Shown: positions 7,921 to 16,392 of the stretch, in pieces
Layout of the letters: each line of letters starts with the position of its first letter
Position numbering within the stretch: the stretch's first letter is position 1
DNA from: Kiritimatiellales bacterium
GTDB lineage: Bacteria; Verrucomicrobiota; Kiritimatiellia; Kiritimatiellales; Pontiellaceae
DNA: 64,000 nt
Direction: 5' to 3'
Assembly: GCA_003246265.1 (NCBI GenBank)
Contig: QKAU01000006.1
Coordinates: forward strand, 62,001-126,000
Translations under genes and position numbers: made by a program
Notes under the pieces: generated by a model
What the model was told of the DNA's origin: nothing
What the model saw: only the letters and a program-made list of their open reading frames with translations
The model's database searches: none

Positions 7921-9352
7921 CGACGATCTTCCGGTAGAGTTCGATGTAGTTCCTGGCCATGTGCACGACCGAAAAGTCCTGGGCCATGGCGCGCTTCGCC
8001 AGTTCGTTCCATTTGGCCGGCGTCTTGTAGACCTTGAATGCCCGCTTCAGCCCGTGGAGGAAGGAATCGACGGTGTAGCCATGGAACTTGAAGCCAGTGG
8101 CCCCCTCCTCGTCGTAGTCGACCACCGAGTCCGCGAGCCCGCCCACGCCATGGACCACCGGGATGGTGCCGTAGCGCATGCTGTAGAGCTGGTTCTGCCC
8201 GCACGGCTCGAACTCCGAGGGCATCAGGAACATGTCCGCCCCGGCCTCGATCCGGTGCGCCTTCTCGTTGGAGAACTCGATCCACGCGCATACCTGTCCC
8301 GGCCAGCGGGAAGCCCATTCGCGGCAGCACGCCTCATAGTGCGCGTCGCCGGTGCCGAGGAGGACGAGCTGGGCGCCCGACGCCACGATCCGGTCCATCG
8401 CCCCCACCAGCAGGTCGATCCCCTTCTGCGGCACGAGGCGGGTGATGATGCCGAGCAGCGGCACCTTGGGATCGGGTTTGAAGCCAGCCGCTTCCTGGAG
8501 GTCGCGTTTGCACTCGGCCTTGCCGGAAAGGTCGTCGATCGAATAGTGCGCGGACAGGTACTGGTCGGTCGCCGGATTCCAGCGGGTGTAGTCGATGCCG
8601 TTGAGGATGCCGTGCAGCACGCTGCGGCGATGGTAGAGCGCACCGTTCAGCTTGCAGCCGAACTGCGGGGTCTTGATCTCCTCGGCATAGGTGGGACTGA
8701 CGGCGTTGATGGCGGAGGCACCGACGATGCCCCCCTTGAGCATGTTGATCTCGCCATAGAATTCCAGCGTGTGCATGGTGTAGCAGCTGGGCGGAAGCGA
8801 AGTCATGTAGAACTTCTCGGCCGGGGCCCAGCCCTGGTGGGCCAGGTTGTGGATGGTCATCAGCGTCTTTTCTCGACCGTTGCGGAATGTTCCGTCGATC
8901 CCGTGGTAGAGCAGCATCGGGACCAGTCCCGTCTGCCAGTCGTTGCAGTGGACGACATCGGGCCGAAGGCCCAGGAGGTCCACGAGCTTCACGACAGCCT
9001 TCTGGAAGAAGAGGAACCGCTCGAAGTTGTCGCCATAGCCGTGGCCGTCGGAGCCGTAGATGCCGGCGCGGTCGAAGAATTCGACGCTGTGGATGAAATA
9101 GGTTGCGACCCCGTCGAACTCCTGCTTCCAGACCGTCCCGTAGTACCAGGCGTGGCCCAGCGGGATATGCAGGTCGATGTCGCACTTCTCGAGTCCATAC
9201 TTCGCGCGGTCGATCTGCTGGTAGAGGGGCATCATGCGGACGACCTCGACGCCTTCGAGGGCCAGCGCCTTGGGCAACGCCGCGCAAACATCTCCTAGAC
9301 CGCCCGTCGATGCGAATGGTACGATCTCGCTACTTGCAAACAGTACTCTCAT
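7898..9352 (-). CDS. glgA: Glycogen synthase (ADP-glucose, GT5 family)
   Basis: GlgA extends alpha-1,4-glucan chains from ADP-glucose in the cytoplasm. The 484-residue protein shows the N-terminal donor-binding loop STGGLGDV, the conserved DVVHCNDWQTGL and HNLAHQG motifs of the first Rossmann domain, and the C-terminal PSEFEPCGQNQLYSMRYGT region with the catalytic glutamates of GT-B retaining enzymes. Length matches the family. It is divergent from rnr (29 bp between) and overlaps yraN downstream. glgP at 30056 supplies the degradative half of glycogen metabolism. Confidence 0.96.
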   Translation of the reverse strand: MRVLFASSEIVPFASTGGLGDVCAALPKALALEGVEVVRMMPLYQQIDRAKYGLEKCDIDLHIPLGHAWYYGTVWKQEFDGVATYFIHSVEFFDRAGIYGSDGHGYGDNFERFLFFQKAVVKLVDLLGLRPDVVHCNDWQTGLVPMLLYHGIDGTFRNGREKTLMTIHNLAHQGWAPAEKFYMTSLPPSCYTMHTLEFYGEINMLKGGIVGASAINAVSPTYAEEIKTPQFGCKLNGALYHRRSVLHGILNGIDYTRWNPATDQYLSAHYSIDDLSGKAECKRDLQEAAGFKPDPKVPLLGIITRLVPQKGIDLLVGAMDRIVASGAQLVLLGTGDAHYEACCREWASRWPGQVCAWIEFSNEKAHRIEAGADMFLMPSEFEPCGQNQLYSMRYGTIPVVHGVGGLADSVVDYDEEGATGFKFHGYTVDSFLHGLKRAFKVYKTPAKWNELAKRAMAQDFSVVHMARNYIELYRKIVDGRGTVD

Positions 9353-9381
9353 AAGCCACCAACATCATTATCCATGCAAAC

Positions 9382-11634
9382 ATGGTAAAGGATACCCGAA
9401 TGCGCTTCGACTCCCAAATCCTGCAATTTATGGCCGCCCCTGGCTACCGTCCCATGAAGCAGCACGAGCTGGCCAAGGCGCTGGATGTGGGCAGCAAGGG
9501 GGCCCGCGCCGACTTCCGCCACGACCTCTACGCCCTCGAGGATGCCGGGCGGATCGTCCGCCTGCGCAAAAACCGCTGGGCGCTGCCGGACCAGACCGCG
9601 CAGGTGGTCGGCACCCTCAAGATCATGCCCAAGGGAGGCGCCATTTTCATTCCCGACCGCGAGGGCGAACCGGAAATCTACGTTGCCGACCGCAACACCG
9701 GGGTGGCCCTGCCCAACGACAAGGTTGCCATCGAAATCTTCCATTCCGAATATGCCGCCCTCCAGCGCGAACGACGGGGCCAGTCCGACCTGCGCGCCGA
9801 GGGGCGCGTCGTCCAGGTGCTGGAACGCGCCGCCGACCGCACCGTCGGCCTGCTCAAGCACACCCCCTACTACTCCTATGTCATCCCCGACGCCCCCGGC
9901 TTCAAGCACGATGTGCGTATCGCCGACACCCTCGGCATCCCGGAAAACCACAAGGTGCTCGTGCAACTCGACGCTTGGATCGATCCCTACAAGCCGCTCA
10001 CCGGCGCGATCGTCGAGGACCTGGGCGAAATGTCCGCGCCGGGCGTAGACATCGACTCCCTGCTCGCCGACGCCGGTGTCCGGGAAGCGTTTCCGGCCGA
10101 TGTGATCGCCGAGGCGGAGCGGATCTCCGGCGAGGTCACCCCCGCGCGGATGGAGGGGCGTCGCGACCTCCGACCCGACATCATCTTCACCATCGATCCA
10201 GAAACCGCCAAGGACTACGACGATGCCGTCTCGCTCGATCCGCATCCCGACGGGGGCTGGCTGCTGGGGGTGCACATCGCCGATGTCTCCGAATATGTGC
10301 GGCCCGGCTCGAAGATCGACCGGGAGGCGTACCGGCGGGGCAACAGCATCTATCTCGTCGATCGCGCCGTCATGATGCTGCCGCGCGAATTGACCACCAA
10401 GGTCTGCAGCCTCAACCCGGAAAACGACCACCTCACCCATACCGTCGAACTGCACCTCGACGACGGGGGCGCGGTGCTTGGATACGACACCTTTCCTTCC
10501 GTCATCCATTCCAAGGCGCGGTTGACCTATACGCAGGTCCAGAGATTCATCGATGGCAAGCACGACCACGGTGTTCCGGAAACAGTGGTGCACCGGCTGG
10601 AAAACCTCTGGCCGCTGGCCCAGAAGATCCGGACCCTGCGCGTCGCCAATGGATCGGTCGAAATCAACACCCCGGAAATCGAGATCAAGCTCAACGACCG
10701 GGGCAAGGTGGAGAAGATGATGCCGCGCTCGGAATCGAAGGAGGCCTACCAGCTGATCGAGGAGTGCATGCTGCTGGCCAACCGTGCCGTGGCCGAAATC
10801 CTCATCGCCGCCGAAAAGCCCGCCATCTACCGCGTCCACGACGAACCGGACGACGAACAGTGGACCGCCATGGGCATGGAGCTGCAGGCGCTCGGCATCC
10901 CCGCCCTGCCCCGGACCCGGCAGGAGATCAATGCCGCGATCGAAATGGCGGCGGGCACCGCCGTCGAATACACCGCCAACCTCGCCATCCTGCGCAACTT
11001 CAAGCGGGCCGAATATTCCGCCGTGCAGATCGGCCACTTCGGGTTGGCCTTCGACGACTACACCCACTTCACTTCACCTATCCGCCGCTACCCCGATCTG
11101 CTGGTCCACCGCATGCTGAAGGCGCTGGAGCAAGGCGAGGAGTTCCCTCTTGCCGGCGAGCGGATCGAGGAAATGGCGAAGCACTGCTCGGAAACCGAGC
11201 AGAAGGCCGACGAGCTCGAGAAGCAGAGCATCGAGAAGAAACGGATGGAATACTATGCCGATTTGATCAATTCATCCCTTGCCGCCACCTTCAAGGGCTA
11301 CATCGTTTCCATCAAGGGCAAGGGCATGATTGTCGAACTGCCCGATTCGCTCCAGCGCGGCATGGTCACCTTCGCCTCCATCACCTCCGAATGGCTCGAA
11401 GCCAACGACGAAATGACCCAGGCGCGCACGCGCGGCGGGAAGGTGATGTTTACCATCGGCGACGAGGTCGAGGTGGTGCTCGCCAAGGTCGACACCGCCC
11501 GCGGCTTCATCGATTTCGTCCTCGCAGACCAGATCGCCCGGCCCCGCCACCGCGAACGGAAACGCCGCATCGAGCCCGATCTTAAGACGGGCAAGCCCCG
11601 CGCTCGCGGCAAGAACCGCCGTCGCAGACATTGA
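9382..11634 (+). CDS. rnr: Ribonuclease R (RNB family exoribonuclease)
   Basis: RNase R is a processive 3'-to-5' exoribonuclease that degrades structured RNA. The 750-residue protein has an N-terminal winged-helix/OB region (QHELAKALDV...LRKNRWALP), the RNB catalytic centre with the aspartate cluster IDPETAKDYDDAVS (about residues 272-285), the later HFTSPIRRYPDLLVHR motif, and a C-terminal S1 domain (GYIVSIKGKGMIVELP) followed by a basic tail (KNRRRRH). The start at 9382 has AAAGGA downstream rather than upstream; an ATG six codons later (MRFDSQ) is a possible alternative. Confidence 0.95.
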   Translation: MVKDTRMRFDSQILQFMAAPGYRPMKQHELAKALDVGSKGARADFRHDLYALEDAGRIVRLRKNRWALPDQTAQVVGTLKIMPKGGAIFIPDREGEPEIYVADRNTGVALPNDKVAIEIFHSEYAALQRERRGQSDLRAEGRVVQVLERAADRTVGLLKHTPYYSYVIPDAPGFKHDVRIADTLGIPENHKVLVQLDAWIDPYKPLTGAIVEDLGEMSAPGVDIDSLLADAGVREAFPADVIAEAERISGEVTPARMEGRRDLRPDIIFTIDPETAKDYDDAVSLDPHPDGGWLLGVHIADVSEYVRPGSKIDREAYRRGNSIYLVDRAVMMLPRELTTKVCSLNPENDHLTHTVELHLDDGGAVLGYDTFPSVIHSKARLTYTQVQRFIDGKHDHGVPETVVHRLENLWPLAQKIRTLRVANGSVEINTPEIEIKLNDRGKVEKMMPRSESKEAYQLIEECMLLANRAVAEILIAAEKPAIYRVHDEPDDEQWTAMGMELQALGIPALPRTRQEINAAIEMAAGTAVEYTANLAILRNFKRAEYSAVQIGHFGLAFDDYTHFTSPIRRYPDLLVHRMLKALEQGEEFPLAGERIEEMAKHCSETEQKADELEKQSIEKKRMEYYADLINSSLAATFKGYIVSIKGKGMIVELPDSLQRGMVTFASITSEWLEANDEMTQARTRGGKVMFTIGDEVEVVLAKVDTARGFIDFVLADQIARPRHRERKRRIEPDLKTGKPRARGKNRRRRH

Positions 11635-11697
11635 TATGCACTGTACTTTGAACAAACCTCTTCTCCTCCAACTCGCTAAAAATGCAGGAGCATTAAT

Positions 11698-12879
11698 ATG
11701 ATCAACGACAACGACGCCATGAAGCACCTGCTCGATCTCCTGTCGGTCGAAGGTCCTTCAGGAAAGGAGTCCCAGGTTGCCGAAACCATTACCCGGAAAC
11801 TGCTGGCTGCCGGCTGCAGGAAGGCATGGATAAAACAGGACGACGCCCACCGGCAACTGGGGCCGGGGTACGAAACAGGCAACCTGATCGTCCAACTGCC
11901 GGGCACGGTCAAGCATGCGCCACGCATCCTGTTTTCGGCCCACATGGATACGGTGCCGCTCTGCAAGGGTGCCGAGCCGGTGGTCAAGGACAAGCGGGTC
12001 GTCGCCAGGGGCCATACGGGGCTTGGCGGCGACGACCGCTCCGGATGCGCCGCCATGGTAGTCATGGGCGAAACACTGCTGCGCCATCGGATCCCCCACC
12101 CGCCGATCACCCTGCTTTTTCCGATTGCCGAGGAAAACGGCCTGCACGGTTCCCGGATGGTACGGCTCGAAGACCTGGGCAACCCGGCCATGGGCTTCAA
12201 CCTCGACGGCCAGTTTCCGAACGAACTGGTCATCGGGGCGATGAGCGCCGTGCGCTGGGAGGCGGAGATTCGCGGACGCTCGGTCCACGCGGGACTCGAA
12301 CCGGAAAAAGGGATTTCGGCGGGATTGGCCGGTGCGAAGGCGATGGCCGATGTCGCGGCGCAGGGCTACTTCGGACGCATCGTCAAGGGCGACCGGCGCG
12401 GCACCGCAAACCTCGGACATATCGAAGGTGGCGAGGCGAGCAACCAGGTGATGGACCGGGCCCTCTTCACCGGCGAGTGCCGCAGCCATAGCCCGGCCTT
12501 CCTTAAGCGGATCGTGAAGGTCTACCGGGCCAGCTTCGAAAAGGCTGCCAGGGAAACACGGAACGATGCCGGCGAGAGCGCCAGCGTGAGGTTCACCACG
12601 ATCGGGGACTACCATGCCTTCCGGTTGAAAAAGACGGAACCGTGCGTACGCATCGCAGGAGAGGCTGTCCGCGCCGCCGGAATGGAGCCGCACCCACTGG
12701 TGATGGATGCGGGGCTCGACGCCAATAATTTCAACCAGAAGGGGCTGCCAACGGTCACGCTCGGCACCGGATCGCACAAGTTCCACCAAGTGGAGGAGTA
12801 CGTCGAGATTTCCGAATACCTCGCCGCCTGCGGAGTGCTGGTGGAAATCGCCCGCCGCTGCGCGGCGCCCGGCTGCTAG
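11698..12879 (+). CDS. M20 family metallopeptidase (PepT/tripeptidase-like)
   Basis: This 393-residue cytoplasmic zinc peptidase of the M20 family resembles tripeptidase T. It shows FSAHMDTVP (first metal histidine and aspartate), GLGGDDRSGCA (bridging aspartate), IAEENGLHGS (catalytic glutamate pair), NLDGQ, and a C-terminal GTGSHKFHQVEEYV with the last histidine ligand. The dimerisation lid sits around residues 175-290. The start is supported by GCAGGAG seven bases upstream. The substrate is probably a small peptide; a deacetylase role cannot be excluded from sequence. Confidence 0.85.
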   Translation: MINDNDAMKHLLDLLSVEGPSGKESQVAETITRKLLAAGCRKAWIKQDDAHRQLGPGYETGNLIVQLPGTVKHAPRILFSAHMDTVPLCKGAEPVVKDKRVVARGHTGLGGDDRSGCAAMVVMGETLLRHRIPHPPITLLFPIAEENGLHGSRMVRLEDLGNPAMGFNLDGQFPNELVIGAMSAVRWEAEIRGRSVHAGLEPEKGISAGLAGAKAMADVAAQGYFGRIVKGDRRGTANLGHIEGGEASNQVMDRALFTGECRSHSPAFLKRIVKVYRASFEKAARETRNDAGESASVRFTTIGDYHAFRLKKTEPCVRIAGEAVRAAGMEPHPLVMDAGLDANNFNQKGLPTVTLGTGSHKFHQVEEYVEISEYLAACGVLVEIARRCAAPGC

Positions 12880-12918
12880 CCGGTGGCCGGGCGCGACGTT
12901 TTCCCGCGCAGGTCGCGC

Positions 12919-12947
12919 TTTACGGTGCCCTCGCGCGCGGCTAGGCT
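12919..12947 (+). promoter_or_regulatory. Promoter of the nucleoside-salvage operon, apparently leaderless
   Basis: TTTACG at 12919-12924, 17 bp spacer, TAGGCT at 12942-12947. Only six bases separate the -10 from the ATG at 12954, so transcription should begin at or next to the start codon. No Shine-Dalgarno sequence precedes the ATG. Confidence 0.6.
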
Positions 12948-12953
12948 GTGCCC

Positions 12954-13781
12954 ATGAATCCGCAAATCGACATCGGGCTCCTCGAACAGGCCGCCGCGCA
13001 GCTGGACCGTCGGTGGCCCGGCGCACAACCGCGGTGCGGAATCGTCCTCGGCTCCGGATGGGGTGCGTCGGTCGCGGGCCTGAAGGGGGACCAGATCCCC
13101 TATTCCGAACTGCCGGGCCTGGGCACAACCGGGGTTGACGGCCATGCCGGCATGCTCCTGCTCTCCGAGATTGCGGGGATGGAGGTGCTCGTCTTCAAGG
13201 GTCGGCGCCACTGGTACGAAGGTGCCGGATGGACCCCCGTCGTACAGCCAGTCTACCTCATGCAGGCCCTCGGGGTCGGCATCCTGCTGCTGACCAATGC
13301 GGCGGGCGGCATCCGCGACGACCTGCCACCCGGCTCGCTGATGGCGATCAAGGACCATATCAACCAACTCGGCTCCAACCCGCTCATCGGCTCCCACCAT
13401 CCCGCGCTGGGCCCGCGCTTCCCCGACCAGACCGCCATCTACGACGCCGGCCTCCGCCAGGGGCTGCTGCGGTCCGGTGCGGATGCCGAAGGTGTCTATC
13501 TCGCCACGTCGGGCCCCACATTCGAAACACCGGCGGAGATCCGCCAATACCGGGCCATCGGTGCCGATGCCGTAGGCATGTCGACCGTTCCCGAAGCCAT
13601 CGTCGCCAACGCACTGGGAATGAAGGTGGCGGGTCTGTCCTGCATCTGCAACTGGGCGGCGGGGCTAGGCCACGCCAAGCTCACGCACGAGGACGTGAAC
13701 CGGACCGCCGCCGAAACCATGCCGCGGATGCGCGCCACCATCGCCACCTTCCTGGAGGAACTTGCACATGGAGCCCGCTGA
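12954..13781 (+). CDS. Purine-nucleoside phosphorylase (PNP, trimeric class)
   Basis: It cleaves purine nucleosides with phosphate to the base and ribose 1-phosphate. The 275-residue protein follows the trimeric PNP pattern: GIVLGSGWG (phosphate loop), GHAG, FKGRRHWYEG, the base-binding LLTNAAGGI, YLATSGPTFETPAEIR and GADAVGMSTVPE, then ICNWAAG. The ATG at 12954 is preferred over the GTG six bases upstream because the -10 element places the transcript start there. It overlaps cdd by 14 bp, forming a purine/pyrimidine salvage pair. Confidence 0.93.
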   Translation: MNPQIDIGLLEQAAAQLDRRWPGAQPRCGIVLGSGWGASVAGLKGDQIPYSELPGLGTTGVDGHAGMLLLSEIAGMEVLVFKGRRHWYEGAGWTPVVQPVYLMQALGVGILLLTNAAGGIRDDLPPGSLMAIKDHINQLGSNPLIGSHHPALGPRFPDQTAIYDAGLRQGLLRSGADAEGVYLATSGPTFETPAEIRQYRAIGADAVGMSTVPEAIVANALGMKVAGLSCICNWAAGLGHAKLTHEDVNRTAAETMPRMRATIATFLEELAHGAR

Positions 13782-14163
13782 ACTTGCAGCGCTCGCCCGC
13801 GCCGCGCTGGACCGCGCCCACGCCCCCTATTCCGGCTACCGCGTCGGCGCCGCCCTGCTCTGTGCCGACGGGACGGTCTTCGCCGGTTGCAACGTCGAGA
13901 ACGCCTCGTATGGCCTTTCCAACTGTGCGGAACGGACCGCGCTCTTCGCCGCCGTGGCGTCGGGCCGAACGGCGTTCGCCGCCATCGCAGTCGCCGCCTC
14001 CGGCGAAGAGCCCCCCTATCCCTGCGGTGCGTGTCGCCAGGTGCTCGCCGAATTCTGCGGACCGGAGATGCCGGTCCATGTGGAGACCTCCAGAGGGGTC
14101 GAAACCACCAGCCTGGGCGCGTTGCTTCCCTGCCGGTTTGGATGCGGGGGCGGCCATGGCTGA
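13768..14163 (+). CDS. cdd: Cytidine deaminase
   Basis: Cdd converts cytidine and deoxycytidine to uridine and deoxyuridine. The 131-residue protein has the homotetrameric-class motifs APYSGYRVGAAL, GCNVENASYG, NCAERTA (zinc cysteine and catalytic glutamate) and PCGACRQVLAEF (two zinc cysteines). The ATG at 13768 lies inside the end of the PNP gene and gives the expected N-terminus. Its stop overlaps the next start region by 8 bp. Confidence 0.94.
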   Translation: MEPAELAALARAALDRAHAPYSGYRVGAALLCADGTVFAGCNVENASYGLSNCAERTALFAAVASGRTAFAAIAVAASGEEPPYPCGACRQVLAEFCGPEMPVHVETSRGVETTSLGALLPCRFGCGGGHG

Positions 14164-14653
14164 AGGCCGAATACTCTACCTCGTGCGCCACGCCAAGTCG
14201 GGCTGGGAGGATGTCCGGCTTTCCGACTTCAACCGCCCGCTGAATCCGCGCGGCTTGCGTGACGCCCCCGAAATGGGCCGACGACTGAGACTCCGCGGCA
14301 TCCGGCCCGACCTGGTTCTCTGCAGCCCAGCCCGGCGTGCGCGCCAAACGCTCGACCTCCTCGGCCTCGAGGCGCGGCACGCCGCCTACGACGATGCCAT
14401 CTACGCTGCGTCCGTCCACGACCTCCTCTCCATCGCCCGGGCAGTGGACGATGCCTTCGCCTCCGCCATGCTGATCGGCCACAACCCCGCCATGAGCCAG
14501 CTGGCCGGCCTGCTGACCGGCGTAAACATCGACCACCTCCCCACCTGCGGGGTCGTGACCATCGACCTCGGCCCCGTCCGCTGGAAGGAGGCTGGCGCAT
14601 GCCCCGCCCGGCTGGTCGACTTCGACTATCCGAAAAAAGGCGGGGGCGCATAG
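14156..14653 (+). CDS. SixA-like histidine phosphatase
   Basis: This 165-residue protein belongs to the histidine phosphatase (RHG) superfamily. It begins LYLVRHAKSGWED with the nucleophilic histidine in the RHAKS form typical of SixA phosphohistidine phosphatases, then has LCSPARRARQT (second arginine region) and LIGHNPAMSQL with the second catalytic histidine. SixA dephosphorylates phosphohistidine in signalling or PTS proteins; the antiporter at position 1 carries an EIIA domain, but a link is speculative. It overlaps cdd by 8 bp and is the last gene of that operon. Confidence 0.85.
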   Translation: MAEGRILYLVRHAKSGWEDVRLSDFNRPLNPRGLRDAPEMGRRLRLRGIRPDLVLCSPARRARQTLDLLGLEARHAAYDDAIYAASVHDLLSIARAVDDAFASAMLIGHNPAMSQLAGLLTGVNIDHLPTCGVVTIDLGPVRWKEAGACPARLVDFDYPKKGGGA

Positions 14654-14694
14654 GCGGCCGGTAGACAACCCTTCAAAATCGGCGAAGATAAGGG

Positions 14695-14723
14695 TTGCGC
14701 GGCCAGCGGGGGGCGTGTAGTTT
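14695..14723 (+). promoter_or_regulatory. Promoter of the 60-aa basic protein gene
   Basis: TTGCGC at 14695-14700, 17 bp spacer, TAGTTT at 14718-14723. The predicted transcript start is about 33 bases before the ATG at 14764, which has an AGAGG ribosome site. Confidence 0.6.
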
Positions 14724-14763
14724 CCCCGCCTGTTTTATCCTAACGAACTCGAAGAGGTTTGCC

Positions 14764-14946
14764 ATGAGAATTAGAAGAGCAATGCGCAAGAAACCCCTGC
14801 GCCGTCCGGTCAAGCACCCCCGCCTGAAGCGCCGCCGCGTGATGGAGCAGAAGCGCCGCCTCGCCGGAGCCGGCTATACCGAGGAGCAGCTGGTGCACAT
14901 GAACACCAAGCAGATCCGCGAAGCCATCCGTGCGACCGGTGCCTAG
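14764..14946 (+). CDS. Small very basic protein (60 aa), unrecognised
   Basis: I do not recognise this protein. The N-terminal half is almost entirely Arg/Lys/Pro (RIRRAMRKKPLRRPVKHPR), and the C-terminal half is a compact helical motif (GYTEEQLVHMNTKQIREAI). It has its own promoter (14695-14723), a good ribosome site (AGAGG, seven bases before ATG) and a strong terminator (14966-14993), so it is an independently expressed small gene rather than chance. The composition suggests nucleic-acid or ribosome binding. It could be a lineage-specific ribosome-associated protein. Confidence 0.75.
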   Translation: MRIRRAMRKKPLRRPVKHPRLKRRRVMEQKRRLAGAGYTEEQLVHMNTKQIREAIRATGA

Positions 14947-14965
14947 GTATTGGATTTCGATGACC

Positions 14966-14993
14966 GAAAAACGCTCCGTCCGGGGCGTTTTTC
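14966..14993 (+). terminator. Intrinsic terminator after the 60-aa gene
   Basis: Stem GAAAAACGC / GCGTTTTTC extended inward by CC/GG pairs, with loop GTCC. The T-rich 3' arm acts as the U-tract. It lies 20 bp after the stop at 14946 and before aroK. Confidence 0.8.
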
Positions 14994-15015
14994 TGTTTTA
15001 AGACCGGGAGGTGCC

Positions 15016-15528
15016 ATGCGGAACATCGTCCTCGTAGGGTTCATGGGCAGCGGCAAGACGACCGTCGGAAAACTGCTGTCAGAAAAGACCGGCATGCCGC
15101 TGGTCGACATGGATTCGGTCATTGAAGAGCGCGCCGGAAAGAGCATCAACGACATCTTTGCCCATGAGGGCGAAGCCCATTTCCGGAAGCTGGAGCGCGA
15201 GCTCGCGATGGAGCTGTCGGCCCGGCAGGGACAGGTCATCTCCACCGGCGGGGGGATTGTGCTCAACTCCGACAATATCGCCGACTTCGAGAAGAGCGGC
15301 CTCGTGGTTTGCCTGCTCGTCGACGCGGAAACCGTGCTCGAGCGGCTGCTCCACGACACCACCCGCCCCCTGCTGGCCGGCGACAAGGCGGCCAGAATCC
15401 TGGGGATCCTAGAGTCGCGCAAGGCGCTGTACGGATCCATAAGGCACCGGATCGATACCAGCGGGCGCCCCTCGCCCGTGCCGACCGCCGAGGAAATAAT
15501 CGAACTCTACCGGTCAAACAATTCTTGA
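15016..15528 (+). CDS. aroK: Shikimate kinase
   Basis: AroK phosphorylates shikimate in aromatic amino acid synthesis. The 170-residue protein has the Walker A GFMGSGKTTVG, the shikimate-binding DMDSVIEE, the FRKLE arginine motif, STGGGIVL and the lid arginine in DTTRPLL. The ATG at 15016 follows GGGAGG and removes an unrelated N-terminal extension. No other aro genes are in the window. Confidence 0.95.
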   Translation: MRNIVLVGFMGSGKTTVGKLLSEKTGMPLVDMDSVIEERAGKSINDIFAHEGEAHFRKLERELAMELSARQGQVISTGGGIVLNSDNIADFEKSGLVVCLLVDAETVLERLLHDTTRPLLAGDKAARILGILESRKALYGSIRHRIDTSGRPSPVPTAEEIIELYRSNNS

Positions 15529-15536
15529 AATCACCG

Positions 15537-15565
15537 GCGCATTCCGCACAATGCGGGCGCTTTTT
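15537..15565 (+). terminator. Probable terminator after aroK
   Basis: GCGC plus CCGCA pair with TGCGG plus GCGC (15552-15560) around a CAA loop, with a three-base bulge on the left arm, followed by TTTTT. It sits between the aroK stop and the next ATG at 15590. Confidence 0.6.
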
Positions 15566-15589
15566 ATTCACCTTTCCGAGGAGCAGACC

Positions 15590-16246
15590 ATGAGCGGCAG
15601 CAACGAACATTCCCCGCAGCACGAAGCCCTGCTGAAAAAGCAGGCCCTGGAGCAGTCCGAAGTCAAGGAGGTTCTGGGCTTCATCAGGAAATGGGGCAAG
15701 AGCGTCCTGGTGGTCGTCGTGGCCGTCTGCGCCTTCTTCCTGGTCGACCGCTTCTTCAAATCGCACCGCATCCAGAAGGAAGCCGCCGCCGATGCCGCGC
15801 TTACCTCGGCCCGGACCGCTGCCGATTTCCAAGCCATTGTCGACGATTACGGCTCCACGCCCTCCGCCCCGATCGCCATGATCGGCCTAGCCCGCGAGAA
15901 GTTCAATGCGGGGCAGATCGACGAAGCCGACGCCCTCTTCTCCCAGTTCCTCAAGAAGTATCCGAAGCACGAGCTGGCCGAACAGGCCGAGCTCAACAGG
16001 ATCGCCTGCCGCGAAGCCAAGAGCCAGCTCGGCGATGCCCATCTGCTCTATGGCGAATTCGAACAGAAGCATAAGGAGTCGCACCTGGCTCCCGTCGCCC
16101 TGCTGGGCAAGGCCCGCTGCCTCGAAGCCCTTCAGGAATATTCCGAGGCCAAGCGCGTCTACGAGGACATCGTCACCTACTATCCCGGAACCACCTGGGC
16201 CAACATGGCCGAAGGCAACCTGCGCTCGGTATCGGGCAAGCTCTAG
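15590..16246 (+). CDS. TPR-containing membrane-anchored protein (YfgM-like)
   Basis: This 218-residue protein has one transmembrane segment (about residues 36-53, SVLVVVVAVCAFFLVDRFF) and a periplasmic tetratricopeptide region: repeats around FNAGQIDEADALFSQFLKKYP and CLEALQEYSEAKRVYEDIVTYYP. The layout (short cytoplasmic N-terminus, one helix, TPRs) resembles YfgM/BamD-type proteins that bind other envelope proteins, but I cannot assign the partner. The ATG at 15590 has GAGGAG upstream, and the earlier ATG lies inside the terminator hairpin. Confidence 0.75.
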   Translation: MSGSNEHSPQHEALLKKQALEQSEVKEVLGFIRKWGKSVLVVVVAVCAFFLVDRFFKSHRIQKEAAADAALTSARTAADFQAIVDDYGSTPSAPIAMIGLAREKFNAGQIDEADALFSQFLKKYPKHELAEQAELNRIACREAKSQLGDAHLLYGEFEQKHKESHLAPVALLGKARCLEALQEYSEAKRVYEDIVTYYPGTTWANMAEGNLRSVSGKL

Positions 16247-16341
16247 GCCCGATTCGATCGAAATCGGCGGATCCCTCCGCCACATCCCTTTGCCGAAAGT
16301 TTCCCGGTAGGCGGACGGATTGCCGAAACGGGACATGAACC

Positions 16342-16370
16342 AAAAAAAGCCCGTCCCAAGGACGGGCTTT
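16342..16370 (-). terminator. Terminator of ppdK (minus strand)
   Basis: An 11-bp perfect stem (AAAGCCCGTCC / GGACGGGCTTT) with a CAA loop lies 23 bp beyond the ppdK stop. The run of A on the plus strand at 16342-16348 gives a U-tract in the minus-strand transcript. Confidence 0.85.
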
Positions 16371-16392
16371 CAGGTTCAGGGTATCAGACCGA

